A stretch of DNA of 64,000 nt, taken from assembly GCA_003402345.1 (NCBI GenBank), contig QFXH01000004.1, positions 62,001 through 126,000 on the forward strand, read 5' to 3'. Positions 32,775-41,901 of this stretch are shown here, one piece after another. The translations under genes and the position numbers were made by a program. Each line of letters starts with the position of its first letter. Position 1 is the stretch's first letter. The stretch comes from Candidatus Nitrotoga sp. MKT (GTDB lineage: Bacteria; Pseudomonadota; Gammaproteobacteria; Burkholderiales; Gallionellaceae). Below the pieces are notes generated by a model. The model ran no database searches, was not told the DNA's origin, and worked only from the letters and a program-made list of their open reading frames with translations.

Positions 32775-33158
32775 TTATTGATGCAACCACTTGAAGGTCT
32801 GCAAACCCAGCACAGTCATCAGCAATGAACCACCGAGATGGGCGGCAATTGTTACGGCACCCCAAGCATATTGTCCGCGTGCCAACAAAGCGACGGTTTC
32901 GGCAGAAAAGGTTGAAAAGGTCGTTAGTCCACCAAGAAAGCCGGTGATGATGAATAAGCGCCATTCGGGCGACAGCGCCGGTTGTTGCAAAAAAAAGGCC
33001 ACAGCAAGGCCAATGAGATAGCCACCAATCAGATTTGCGCAAAGCGTACCCAGCGCCAGCTCTGGCAGCGTGGAATTAAGCCATACACTTAACCCCCAGC
33101 GCAGCCATGAACCAATAGCTGCACCCAGGCCAACTGCGATAAAAGCATAAAGTGTCAT
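32775..33158 (-). CDS. crcB: Fluoride channel Fluc/CrcB
   Basis: The 127-residue four-helix membrane protein exports fluoride as a dual-topology dimer. Diagnostic segments are GTLCANLIGGYLIGL (pore asparagine), GFLGGLTTFSTFSAE (Phe box and Thr/Ser track) and the N-terminal GAAIGSWLRW. Length is usual (about 125). It begins 9 bases after the ATP-grasp-like gene, so it is probably the last gene of that transcript. No fluoride riboswitch is seen in front of it. Confidence 0.94.
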   Translation of the reverse strand: MTLYAFIAVGLGAAIGSWLRWGLSVWLNSTLPELALGTLCANLIGGYLIGLAVAFFLQQPALSPEWRLFIITGFLGGLTTFSTFSAETVALLARGQYAWGAVTIAAHLGGSLLMTVLGLQTFKWLHQ

Positions 33159-33167
33159 GCGCGCATT

Positions 33168-34409
33168 CTAATCGACAACACGGACTGGCGCGAAACCGCC
33201 ACCAGCCGTGCGGAAATTAGTGGTTTGCCCTTGATACAACCGCGCGGCGATAAGCTGCACCTGGCCGTCATACACATAGCAGCGCACATCCGATTTAAGC
33301 GCAACTGGCTCCGCACCTTCCAGGCATACCATGCGTTCACCGGGAGGAGCCATACGCTGCGCTATATAGCCTCCCTGCATGATTTCAGCAAACACCCGGT
33401 TCGTGGTACTGGCGCCACGATAGGTACCCTTGCCGCCATAACCAGTGGCGGGTTTGAAGAACCACTGTTTGCGTTGCTGCCGCCACTGTTCATGCTCTTG
33501 CGCGTCCACTAACCTGGTTTGCGGTATGCCCGTAGTTAAAGTGGCGATCGTCGTCTCTGCCACACCCATCGCACGCAGGCTGTCGGGTGCAGTGAGCAGG
33601 GTAAGATTGCGTTTATCAGCGTATAACGCATATGCATGGGGGTGCGGCGTGAGCACCACCTGATTGCTCAGGTAAGCAGTGCTTATGGCGCTTTGTTGAT
33701 ACAAGGAAAAATCGGTCAGGCGGTTGTAAATCAGATCGACCTTGCGCTCATGGAGATAGAGGCCATCCGTTCGCGCCTCCAGTTCAGCCGGGTCTGCGAT
33801 GAACGCTGCAATGCCCGCGCGCTCAAACAATTGCTGCATCAGCACAAACTCTGGATAAAAATATTGTTCGCGTGGCTGCTCATCCACGATAACGATGGTT
33901 TGCAGCGGCGCATCACCCCGTTCCAGGCGCCATTCATTGCGAAACATGTCGAGAAAGACTTGTTCCAAATTGTCAGCCGCGGCAGGCTTGCCCGGCGCAA
34001 CTACGTCACGCTGACTGTGCAGTTGTAACGCATTGAACAGCGCTCCCCCAGCATTAGTGTTGATCTCAATGAGATGCGCACCTTCGGCATTAAGATGGAA
34101 GTCGTAACCGAAGAACACACCTTTAGCACGAGGTGCATGCCGAGCGACGGCAGGAGCGTGTTGCAACACGGCGTCGCGCCATGCAGATAGCGCCACAACC
34201 TGTTGGACGGCTTCGATGACCGCATGCATTTGCTCCATTTCTCCACTGGAAATAAACAAAGGGGCAGCAGCGAACAGGTGGGGGCAACGCTCATTAACAC
34301 GCTGGTGCCAAACCTCGCCCTGCTCATGCAGGGTGCGTTCCAGCGCGCCACGATTCACAATGGCCGAATGGCAATCGCTATTCAGTACTTTGGCAGCTTC
34401 AATGCTCAC
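33168..34409 (-). CDS. ATP-grasp-like protein with circularly permuted motif order
   Basis: The 413-residue protein carries ATP-grasp signatures in an unusual order. The metal-binding strand (HLIEINTNAGG, residues 113-122), normally at the C-terminal end, comes first. The ATP-binding lysine and glycine loop (FFKPATGYGGKGTYRG, 317-332) and the KSDVRCYVYDG segment (372-382) come last. This suggests a permuted ATP-grasp fold making an amide or ester bond. The substrates are unknown. A histidine- and alanine-rich region near 80-95 has no recognised motif. It lies between fadA (72-base gap) and crcB (9-base gap), all on the same strand. Glutathione synthase annotations would be over-specific. Confidence 0.65.
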   Translation of the reverse strand: MSIEAAKVLNSDCHSAIVNRGALERTLHEQGEVWHQRVNERCPHLFAAAPLFISSGEMEQMHAVIEAVQQVVALSAWRDAVLQHAPAVARHAPRAKGVFFGYDFHLNAEGAHLIEINTNAGGALFNALQLHSQRDVVAPGKPAAADNLEQVFLDMFRNEWRLERGDAPLQTIVIVDEQPREQYFYPEFVLMQQLFERAGIAAFIADPAELEARTDGLYLHERKVDLIYNRLTDFSLYQQSAISTAYLSNQVVLTPHPHAYALYADKRNLTLLTAPDSLRAMGVAETTIATLTTGIPQTRLVDAQEHEQWRQQRKQWFFKPATGYGGKGTYRGASTTNRVFAEIMQGGYIAQRMAPPGERMVCLEGAEPVALKSDVRCYVYDGQVQLIAARLYQGQTTNFRTAGGGFAPVRVVD

Positions 34410-34481
34410 GGAATAATTTCACTTTCCCAGCGCAGATGTTTAATAAATTCGATCGCGCAGGATTCTAACCGAACGTCCGGG

Positions 34482-35681
34482 CTAAAAGGCCTCGAAAATT
34501 CCGGCAGCACCCATGCCAGTGCCAATACACATGGTAACCATGCCATATTTTTGTTTGCGCCTGCGCAACCCATGCAGCAAAGTAGCAGTACGGATCGCGC
34601 CGGTGGCACCCAGCGGGTGACCCAACGCTATCGCCCCACCCAGTGGATTGACTTTGGCGGGGTCCAGGGCAACTTCCTTTATTACCGCCAGCGATTGCGC
34701 GGCAAAAGCTTCGTTGAGTTCAATCCAGTCGATGTCGTTCAATTGCAAACCGACTTGACGCAGCACACGTGGAATAGCTTCCTTCGGGCCGATGCCCATA
34801 ATCTCTGGCGGCACGCCCGCTACAGCAAAACCGAGAAACTTTCCGATGGGCGTCAGGTTGTAGCGCTTCAGCGCGGTCTCGCTGACCAGCAACACCGCGC
34901 CCGCACCATCCGACATCTGCGAAGTGTTGCCAGCGGTAACCGAACCATGCTGCGCAAACACGGTTTTGAGTTTAGCCAGCGCTTCCATCGAAGTGTCTGC
35001 ACGCGGACCTTCGTCCTGCTCCGCCATACTTGTACGCACATTCACTTCCCGACATAATAAATCCGGCACATGGCTCTGGATTTGATAGGGTGTAATTTCT
35101 TCCTTGAATTCATTATTCGTAATCGCTTGCAAGGCGCGGCGATGACTCTCGCAGGCGAAGGCATCCTGTGCTTCGCGGCTTATCTGCCAGCGTTCTGCCA
35201 CCTTCTCCGCAGTTATCCCCATGCCATAAGCGATGGCGATATTCTCATCGTGCGCAAAAATGGCTGGATTCATCGCAATTTTATTTCCCGTCATCGGCAC
35301 CATACTCATGCTCTCGGTACCCGCCGCAATCATCACGTCCGCTTCGCCGAGACGAATTCGGTCTGCCGCAAGCGCCACAGCCTGCAACCCGGAAGAACAA
35401 AAGCGGTTAACGGTCATGCCAGGCACTGAATTGGGCAAACCCGCCAGCAGCAATGCAATTCGCGCCACGTTCATGCCCTGCTCAGCTTCCGGCATGGCAC
35501 AACCGGCGATGATATCGCCCACTGCGGCAAGGTCAAGTGAGGGACATTGCCCCATCACACTTTTCAGCACATGCGCCAGCAAATCGTCTGGCCGAGTGTT
35601 GCGGAACATGCCTCGCGGCGCCTTACCCACCGCGGTGCGAGTGGCTGCAACGATATAAGCTTCCTGAATTTGTTTAGACAT
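34482..35681 (-). CDS. fadA: Acetyl-CoA acyltransferase (3-ketoacyl-CoA thiolase)
   Basis: The 399-residue thiolase performs the last step of beta-oxidation, releasing acetyl-CoA. The nucleophile cysteine lies in [11 protein letters not shown] (about residue 92). The histidine is in [13 protein letters not shown] (about 355) and the second cysteine in [15 protein letters not shown] at the C-terminus. The start [24 protein letters not shown] is typical of acyl-CoA-degrading thiolases rather than biosynthetic PhaA, and the neighbouring fadB-like, fadE and fadD genes support this. It follows the fadB-like gene by 79 bases on the same strand. Confidence 0.93.
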   Translation of the reverse strand: MSKQIQEAYIVAATRTAVGKAPRGMFRNTRPDDLLAHVLKSVMGQCPSLDLAAVGDIIAGCAMPEAEQGMNVARIALLLAGLPNSVPGMTVNRFCSSGLQAVALAADRIRLGEADVMIAAGTESMSMVPMTGNKIAMNPAIFAHDENIAIAYGMGITAEKVAERWQISREAQDAFACESHRRALQAITNNEFKEEITPYQIQSHVPDLLCREVNVRTSMAEQDEGPRADTSMEALAKLKTVFAQHGSVTAGNTSQMSDGAGAVLLVSETALKRYNLTPIGKFLGFAVAGVPPEIMGIGPKEAIPRVLRQVGLQLNDIDWIELNEAFAAQSLAVIKEVALDPAKVNPLGGAIALGHPLGATGAIRTATLLHGLRRRKQKYGMVTMCIGTGMGAAGIFEAF

Positions 35682-35760
35682 GAATTACACCTTTTGAAGA
35701 CCGACTCTGTCCTGATTTCAAGGGAATATCCGATAAGGGCGGGGGATTTTAGGGTGCCCT

Positions 35761-38247
35761 TTAATTCCGCAATGGTTTGCTATGTCTCAGCATGTACTCA
35801 ATGCGCTCCTGCGTCTTGTCCATTGCCAGCAACTCAAGGAAATTGCGCCGCTCCAGATCAAGAAGCCATTGCTCATCGACCATGCTGCCAACTTCCACAT
35901 CGCCGCCACACATTACCTCGGCCACGCGGCAGCCAATAGCGTAATCATGCTCCGAGATAAAATCCCCTTCCAGCATATTCACCATAGACGCCTTGAAGGA
36001 GGCAATGCCCGCCCTGCCCGCTACCGGAATTTGACGCTGTATCAGGGGTGGACGATACGCCGTGGCTACCAGCGCCAACGCTTCTTGCTTGGCCACATGC
36101 AGCAATTCGAAATGATTCATAACGATACGATCCGAGGCCCGCAAATAGCCCATCTCGCGCGCCAGCTCTGCGCTCTTGGATACTTCGCCCATGGCGATAT
36201 TTTGAAAATAGCGGCGTAGGAACGGAAAAATATCGCCGCCCTTTGCTTCCGCCGCCGCGCGTTGCGCCATTTCCTTGCAGCCGCCTCCGGAAGGCAGCAA
36301 GCCGACCCCGGTTTCTACCAGCCCGATATAACTTTCCAGTACAGCAACAATGCGCGTGCAATGAATCGAAATTTCGCAGCCACCGCCCAGCGCGAGACCA
36401 TCTACCGCTGCGATAGTAGGCACCTGCGCATATTTCAGGCGCTGTGACACCCGCTGGAACTTGACGATTACATCTTCTACACGCGCTACATTGCCGGTTG
36501 CCGCATTGACGATCTCGCTTAATCCACCGCCACCCGCCACGGTATATTTGACACGCTGCACCGCGCCTTTAAATTTGCCAAAAAACCCACTGGATTGTTC
36601 TTCGCCAACTTGCTGCACCCCTTGCATCAATTGCAGCAAATTGGCACCGGCAGAAAACGGAGGGTCGGTCTGCCAAATAATGAGCGCATGCCAGTTTTCC
36701 TCTGCTTCGTCCAGCGCGCGCAAAATATCGTCCAGCAATTCACTGCTGACGATATGCATTTTGGTTTTGAAACTTAGGATGGCGATATCATTACCGCTGT
36801 GCCACATGCGTACTGTTTCGGTCTCGAAAATCGTTTCGCCATATTGCGTTGCCTCGCCCAGCAATCGGTCTGGAAACTCCTGACGGCGATATACCGCTAG
36901 CGTCGAGCGCGCTTGATATTGATTGCTGCCCGGCGAGTATGAGCCCTGCGCACTATGCACCTCAATCCGAGTTGCATCAGTCACCCAGTCGGGCAGAGGT
37001 GCTGACGACATTGTCCTCCCCGCTGCGATATCCTCGTTAAGCCAAGCCACTACCTTTTGCCAGCCTGCCGCCTGCCAAATTTCGAACGGCCCACTGTCCC
37101 AGCCGAAACCCCAACGCACGGCAAAATCCAGATCGCGCGCATTGTTGGCGATGTCTTTCAAATGTACCGCGCAATAATGAAATAAGTCACGAAACCCCGC
37201 CCACAGAAATTGCGCTTGCGGACGCGCGCTGTCACGCAGGGCGGCAAGCTTTTTCGCCCAATCGCGTTCGCGCAGCATGTCCTTCACCGCATCATCAATC
37301 TTGTCTTCCGACAAGCGATAAGTCTGCAAACCCAGATCAAAAACATGAATTTTATTACCGACTTTTTGATACACGCCGCGCTTGGCTTTCTGCCCCAGCA
37401 CGCCCTCCTCTATCAACTTACTCAACCAGCCCGGCAGCGCGAAATATGTATGCCAGGGATCGTCCGCAAGATTATTGCGCATGGTGTCAGCCACACGTGC
37501 GAATACATCCAACCCAACGACGTCCAAAGTGCGGAAAGTAGCGCTCTTTGGGCGCCCTAAATAACGGCCGGTTAAAGCATCCACGGTATCGAAATTCAGC
37601 CCCAACCGCTGCGCATGATGCAGCGTAGCCAGTAAAGAAAATACGCCGATGCGGTTGGCAATAAAGTTGGGTGTGTCCTTGGCGCGCACCACGCCCTTGC
37701 CCAGAGTAGAGACAAGAAACTCTTCCAATCTGTCCAGCAGCACAGTGTCGGTGCCGGCACAAGGAATTAGCTCAACCAGATGCATATAGCGCGGCGGGTT
37801 AAAGAAGTGAATTCCGCAGAACCGATGGCGCTGCGCTTCTGGAAACGCCTGAGCCAGTTCGTTGATAGACAGCCCGGAAGTATTGCTGGCGAAAATGCAG
37901 TTTGCGCCAAGATAGGGAGCGACCTTGCGGTAAAGATCTGACTTCCAATCGATGCGCTCGGCAATGGCTTCAATCACCAAATCACAGCCGCACAACAATT
38001 CGAGGTGCTGCCCGTAATTTGCAGGCTGGAGATACGTCAGTTTGGCAGAGGATGCCAATGGACTGGGTTCTAGCTTCTTCAAGCCTTCCAGCGCTTTGGT
38101 TACGTTGCCATTAGGATCACCCTCTTTAGCAGGCAACTCGAATAGCAGCGTTTCCACATTGGCGTTGATCAAATGCGCGGCAATCTGCGCGCCCATTACC
38201 CCCGCGCCCAATACTGCGGCCTTACGTACAATAAAATTCTTAGGCAT
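35761..38247 (-). CDS. fadB: Fused 3-hydroxyacyl-CoA dehydrogenase / enoyl-CoA hydratase
   Basis: The 828-residue bifunctional beta-oxidation enzyme has its dehydrogenase domain first (AAVLGAGVMGAQIAAHL, residues 10-26; FNPPRYMHLVELI; C-terminal HAD domain). The enoyl-CoA hydratase/crotonase domain follows (LALGGGCEISIHC and GLVETGVGLLPSGGGCKEM, about 625-675). This order is reversed relative to E. coli FadB (hydratase first) and typical of the HAD-ECH type common in betaproteobacteria. The oxyanion-hole glycines and the crotonase glutamate region are present. It lies between fadL and fadA in one transcription direction. Confidence 0.9.
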   Translation of the reverse strand: MPKNFIVRKAAVLGAGVMGAQIAAHLINANVETLLFELPAKEGDPNGNVTKALEGLKKLEPSPLASSAKLTYLQPANYGQHLELLCGCDLVIEAIAERIDWKSDLYRKVAPYLGANCIFASNTSGLSINELAQAFPEAQRHRFCGIHFFNPPRYMHLVELIPCAGTDTVLLDRLEEFLVSTLGKGVVRAKDTPNFIANRIGVFSLLATLHHAQRLGLNFDTVDALTGRYLGRPKSATFRTLDVVGLDVFARVADTMRNNLADDPWHTYFALPGWLSKLIEEGVLGQKAKRGVYQKVGNKIHVFDLGLQTYRLSEDKIDDAVKDMLRERDWAKKLAALRDSARPQAQFLWAGFRDLFHYCAVHLKDIANNARDLDFAVRWGFGWDSGPFEIWQAAGWQKVVAWLNEDIAAGRTMSSAPLPDWVTDATRIEVHSAQGSYSPGSNQYQARSTLAVYRRQEFPDRLLGEATQYGETIFETETVRMWHSGNDIAILSFKTKMHIVSSELLDDILRALDEAEENWHALIIWQTDPPFSAGANLLQLMQGVQQVGEEQSSGFFGKFKGAVQRVKYTVAGGGGLSEIVNAATGNVARVEDVIVKFQRVSQRLKYAQVPTIAAVDGLALGGGCEISIHCTRIVAVLESYIGLVETGVGLLPSGGGCKEMAQRAAAEAKGGDIFPFLRRYFQNIAMGEVSKSAELAREMGYLRASDRIVMNHFELLHVAKQEALALVATAYRPPLIQRQIPVAGRAGIASFKASMVNMLEGDFISEHDYAIGCRVAEVMCGGDVEVGSMVDEQWLLDLERRNFLELLAMDKTQERIEYMLRHSKPLRN

Positions 38248-38303
38248 ATTTCATTCCCAAAACAATATAAGGGGGCTTAAGCCTTGCCATCCCTGCTCGC
38301 GCT

Positions 38304-39608
38304 TTAAAAGCTATGTGTATATTGCACGCTCAGAATGTTTACGCTGCTATTGTATGTGCCAACCAGATTACCTACAGTCGCGGTGGAAGGCGTACCGGCT
38401 GCTCCCGTATTGTTGCTGATACTAGCGTTATTCAAAAACAAGTGTGCATAGCCAAAATCAAATGCAACATTTTTGCCTGGTTTGTATTGTCCGCCCACTG
38501 ACAACCAAGTACGGCTGCTGTCAGGGATGCGTGCTGTACGAAACGCATCAGATACAGGCGACTGGTCATACGCAACACCGCCGCGGGCGGTCCAACGTTC
38601 GTTGTAATGGTAGTTCCCGCCTACCGCAATACGCCAAGTGTTACTCCAGTTCTCTGGAGTAACACTCAACAATGCACCCGTATTTTTAATGAGGCGCAAC
38701 TCGGAAAATTTATTCCAGCCGGTACGGCTGACATCCGCCATCACATCCCAATGCGAATCAAGCTTACTGAAGAAACTAACAGACAAAGTATCCGGTGTCT
38801 TAAACCCAGACGTCACTCCGGTTGGATAAGTCGGCAATGCCACCCCGGCAGCATTGGTAACCAGCGCAGTTCCACTCAGTTTGTACTTAAGTGAAGAACG
38901 ATAGGCCACACCAATGCGCATGCTATTGCTTATTTCATACAAGCCACCAAAGTTATAACCCCAGGCCGAATCGCTGCCAGAAACGGTTGTCATTCCTTCG
39001 GTCGCACCTAAATTCAGGGCATTGGAAAGATGGGCGGTTATATGCTGATAATCCAATCCAGCGCCAATGGAAAAATTTTCATTCACCCGATAAGATAGCG
39101 AAGGATTAACGTTAACTATCTTCATGCTTGACTTGAGCGCTTGAAAACGTCCGACCCAACCCGCTGGGTATTCCGTCTTCAATCCAAAGGGCGCATTCAC
39201 CCCAAGACCGAATCTCATTTGAGGATTGATTTCCATGGTGAAGTAGCCATTAGGCACAAACTGCCAATTGCCAGCATCGCCAGGCACCGCTAATGTCGAA
39301 TGGAGCGCCGCAGGAGACGCGGGGACAGAGGCAGAATCAATAAATTTTGCGGAAGGCTGAATCACGTGCGCCGCAACCACAATCTGCTTACCCGACAAAC
39401 GGCTCATGCCTGCCGGATTGAAAAATATAGTACTGGCATCCTCGGCTACAGCCGCGCCGCCCGCATAGGCGTTACCCAAACCGCTCGCATTTTGTTCAAT
39501 CAGCGCAAAACCCGATGCCGCTACGCTTCCAGATATTCCCGCGAGGACAACACCAATAGACCAAACCAGTGCGGTTTCCTGATTTGCATCATTGTTTTTT
39601 CTATACAT
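38304..39608 (-). CDS. fadL: FadL-family outer-membrane fatty acid transporter
   Basis: The 434-residue outer-membrane protein has an N-terminal signal (about 1-32, ending SVAASGFAL). The FadL hatch begins ALIEQNASGLGNAYAGGAAVAEDASTIFFNPAGM, whose N-A-S-G-L-G-N-A-Y and NPAG motifs define the family. A 14-strand barrel follows with NPSLSYRVNENFSIGAGLDY-like strands and a terminal aromatic (YTHSF). It would let long-chain fatty acids or other hydrophobic compounds cross the outer membrane to FadD. I use ATG 39608; an alternative start four codons upstream (39620) exists. Part of the beta-oxidation run. Confidence 0.9.
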   Translation of the reverse strand: MYRKNNDANQETALVWSIGVVLAGISGSVAASGFALIEQNASGLGNAYAGGAAVAEDASTIFFNPAGMSRLSGKQIVVAAHVIQPSAKFIDSASVPASPAALHSTLAVPGDAGNWQFVPNGYFTMEINPQMRFGLGVNAPFGLKTEYPAGWVGRFQALKSSMKIVNVNPSLSYRVNENFSIGAGLDYQHITAHLSNALNLGATEGMTTVSGSDSAWGYNFGGLYEISNSMRIGVAYRSSLKYKLSGTALVTNAAGVALPTYPTGVTSGFKTPDTLSVSFFSKLDSHWDVMADVSRTGWNKFSELRLIKNTGALLSVTPENWSNTWRIAVGGNYHYNERWTARGGVAYDQSPVSDAFRTARIPDSSRTWLSVGGQYKPGKNVAFDFGYAHLFLNNASISNNTGAAGTPSTATVGNLVGTYNSSVNILSVQYTHSF

Positions 39609-39688
39609 TATTTGAACCATACGTTATTTGAATGGATTATGCGGAAAAGACAAGTCCAACCAACTTCCTACGCAACAAAATAATGCGC

Positions 39689-40090
39689 TCATTCGCCAGG
39701 TGGCACAATACGCGGCCTGCGGTCTTCTCCCACCGCCACATAGGTCAATATGGCCTCGGTTACTCTGGCGTAGATTGGCTTGACTGGATCGCGCTGCACA
39801 TATACTTCGACCTTAACAGTGAGTGAGGTGCGCCCTACTTTCACCAGCTCAGCATAAAAACTCACTACATCGCCCATGAACAACGGCTGCTTGAATACAA
39901 ATGAATTCACCGCTACTGTCACCACACGTCCGCGCGCACGAGTGAGGGCGGGAATGCTTCCGGCGATATCGACTTGCGCCATCACCCAACCGCCAAACAC
40001 ATCGCCGGTATAATTACAGTCAGATGGCATGGCCACCATACGCAAGGTAGGCTCACGTTGCGGCAAGAGGGTCAATGCTACTTCATCCAT
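39689..40090 (-). CDS. YciA-type acyl-CoA thioesterase
   Basis: The 133-residue hot-dog-fold hydrolase has the family pattern MPSDCNYTGDVFGGWVMAQVDIAGSI, in which the N, G-D-x-F-G-G and the catalytic aspartate are conserved. V-T-V-A-V-N-S-F-V-F and FYAELVKVGRTSLTVKVEV follow. Such enzymes release free acids from acyl-CoA and are thought to regenerate CoA when acyl-CoA accumulates. It starts three bases after the fadD-like gene, so the two are translationally linked. fadL follows after about 80 bases. Confidence 0.88.
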   Translation of the reverse strand: MDEVALTLLPQREPTLRMVAMPSDCNYTGDVFGGWVMAQVDIAGSIPALTRARGRVVTVAVNSFVFKQPLFMGDVVSFYAELVKVGRTSLTVKVEVYVQRDPVKPIYARVTEAILTYVAVGEDRRPRIVPPGE

Positions 40091-40093
40091 ATT

Positions 40094-41899
40094 TCAGTGT
40101 CCTTGATAAAGCTGTTCAATTTCTTTTGCAAAGTGCTCCACCACAGATCCACGTTTAACTTTCAGGGTAGGCGTCAGCAGTCCGTTATCAACACTCCACG
40201 GCTCGGTCAACAACAATACCCGGTTAATCTTGGCATAACCCGGAAACTCCTTTATCTGATCAGCGATACGCCGCAATGCCTGTTGCTCAATACGGGAATC
40301 ATGCAACGATTCCGGCATATCAGCACGCACCCCGACTCCTTGCGCTAAGTGTGCCCAGCCTGTCGCATTCACTACCGCCAGCGCAGTCAGATAGGGGCGT
40401 CCATCTCCATACACCATCACCACTTCGAATAAATGGTCACGCAGAATGGCCTGCTCCATGTCCGCCGGAGAAATTTTCTCACCGTTGGACATCACGATAA
40501 TTTCTTTCAGGCGCCCCGTGATGGTGATATGTCCAGACTCGCTAATGGCGGCAATATCGCCACTGTTCAGCCAGCCATCCTCACCTATCATGGCGCGGGT
40601 CGCCTCGACATTATTCCAATAACCTAACATCACATTCTGCCCTTTAACCAGTAACGCACCCTGTTCGCCGATGCGCACCTCCACACCCGGCAAAGGGAGA
40701 CCTACACTGGATGGAAAATTGCTATCCAAGCGATTAGCGCAAACAATCGGGCTGGTTTCGGTCAAACCATAGCCTTGCAAAATAGGCAAACCCAGTGCAA
40801 TAAATACACGTGAGATTTCCGGCTGTAAAGCCGCTCCCCCACACAAAGTCAGGCGAAGCCGACCACCTAAACGGGCCATTACCTTGCTTGCAACCAAGTG
40901 ATTAAGCAACGGCCATAGCAATAAGGATAAATGCCAACCGGCACGCCCCTGTTCGTGTTCGAAACGGCACCAACCTACATTAACCGCCAAAGCGAATAGT
41001 TTGCGTCGCAACGGCGATGCCTCTTCCAGCTTGGCGCTAATCGCCCCGTACACACGCTCAAAAATGCGCGGCACCGAAACCAAGATAGTTGGGCGAATGA
41101 TTTTTAGATCCTCTGACAGCAGCTGGACGGAACGCGCATAGGCAACCGTAACACCAGCCATCACGCAGATGTAATAACCCACCGTCCGCTCAAAAGCATG
41201 GGAAAGCGGCAAAAAAGACAACATGGTGTCCGTTCCGGCAATGGGGCAGGTCATCAAGGCAGCATGGGCGTCAAACAAAATATTGCGGTGCGACAGCATC
41301 ACGCCCTTAGGGCGACCCGTAGTACCCGAGGTGTACATGATCGTGGCCAACGCATCGCGCTCGCGCCCCCGTTCCTCGACCAAAACCGCATGCGCGGGCA
41401 GCCACTCCTCTACACATTGCAACCGTACTTCATTATGTCCGGCTACCCTGTCCAGACTGATCATGCGCTGTATGCATGGAAGCTGTGCGCACACACTGCG
41501 CAACGCTTGCCATTGTTCTGCGTTCTCGAACAGCAGCACCTTCACGCCCGCATCGTTGATGATATAGGCCACGCTATCCTGCCTGTCCTCAGTGTATAGC
41601 GGCACCACAACAAGGCCGAGCGATAACGCCGCCTGATCAAACAATACCCATTGCGGGCAGTTGCGCAACATAACGCCGACGCGGTCACCTGCTGTTAACC
41701 CCTCACGAATCAGCGCCGCCTGCCAACGCGCCGTTTGATCGCGTGCCTGCGCCCATGTCATCGACAGCCAAGAATTTACGTGCGCATCGAAATAGCGGTA
41801 AGCAATAGTCTCAGGCGTGCGTTTCACACGCTCGACAAACAACCCATGCAAGGTGACTGCTTGTTCCGGCGTGATAATGTGGTCTTGGTTGTCCGGCAT
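40094..41899 (-). CDS. fadD: Long-chain acyl-CoA synthetase (AMP-forming)
   Basis: The 601-residue adenylate-forming enzyme activates fatty acids to acyl-CoA. Core motifs: P-loop YTSGTTGRPKGVMLSHRNI (about 190-208), LPLSHAFERTVGYY, QGYGLTETSPIVCANR, NSGDIAAISESGHITITGRLKEIIVMSNGEKISP (hinge and A8). The C-terminal lysine region is replaced by the FAA1-like ending LTPTLKVKR. The LACS/FAA1 subtype rather than E. coli FadD is suggested by the lid segment and length. The ATG lies two bases after the fadE stop. Together with fadE, fadB and fadA it completes a beta-oxidation cycle. Confidence 0.92.
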   Translation of the reverse strand: MPDNQDHIITPEQAVTLHGLFVERVKRTPETIAYRYFDAHVNSWLSMTWAQARDQTARWQAALIREGLTAGDRVGVMLRNCPQWVLFDQAALSLGLVVVPLYTEDRQDSVAYIINDAGVKVLLFENAEQWQALRSVCAQLPCIQRMISLDRVAGHNEVRLQCVEEWLPAHAVLVEERGRERDALATIMYTSGTTGRPKGVMLSHRNILFDAHAALMTCPIAGTDTMLSFLPLSHAFERTVGYYICVMAGVTVAYARSVQLLSEDLKIIRPTILVSVPRIFERVYGAISAKLEEASPLRRKLFALAVNVGWCRFEHEQGRAGWHLSLLLWPLLNHLVASKVMARLGGRLRLTLCGGAALQPEISRVFIALGLPILQGYGLTETSPIVCANRLDSNFPSSVGLPLPGVEVRIGEQGALLVKGQNVMLGYWNNVEATRAMIGEDGWLNSGDIAAISESGHITITGRLKEIIVMSNGEKISPADMEQAILRDHLFEVVMVYGDGRPYLTALAVVNATGWAHLAQGVGVRADMPESLHDSRIEQQALRRIADQIKEFPGYAKINRVLLLTEPWSVDNGLLTPTLKVKRGSVVEHFAKEIEQLYQGH

Positions 41900-41901
41900 G
41901 G

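Noticed and set aside
35740-35760. GATTTTAGGGTGCCCTTTA resembling a MITE right end between fadA and fadB
   Set aside because: No opposite end within 500 bases and one base is missing in the core; may be chance.
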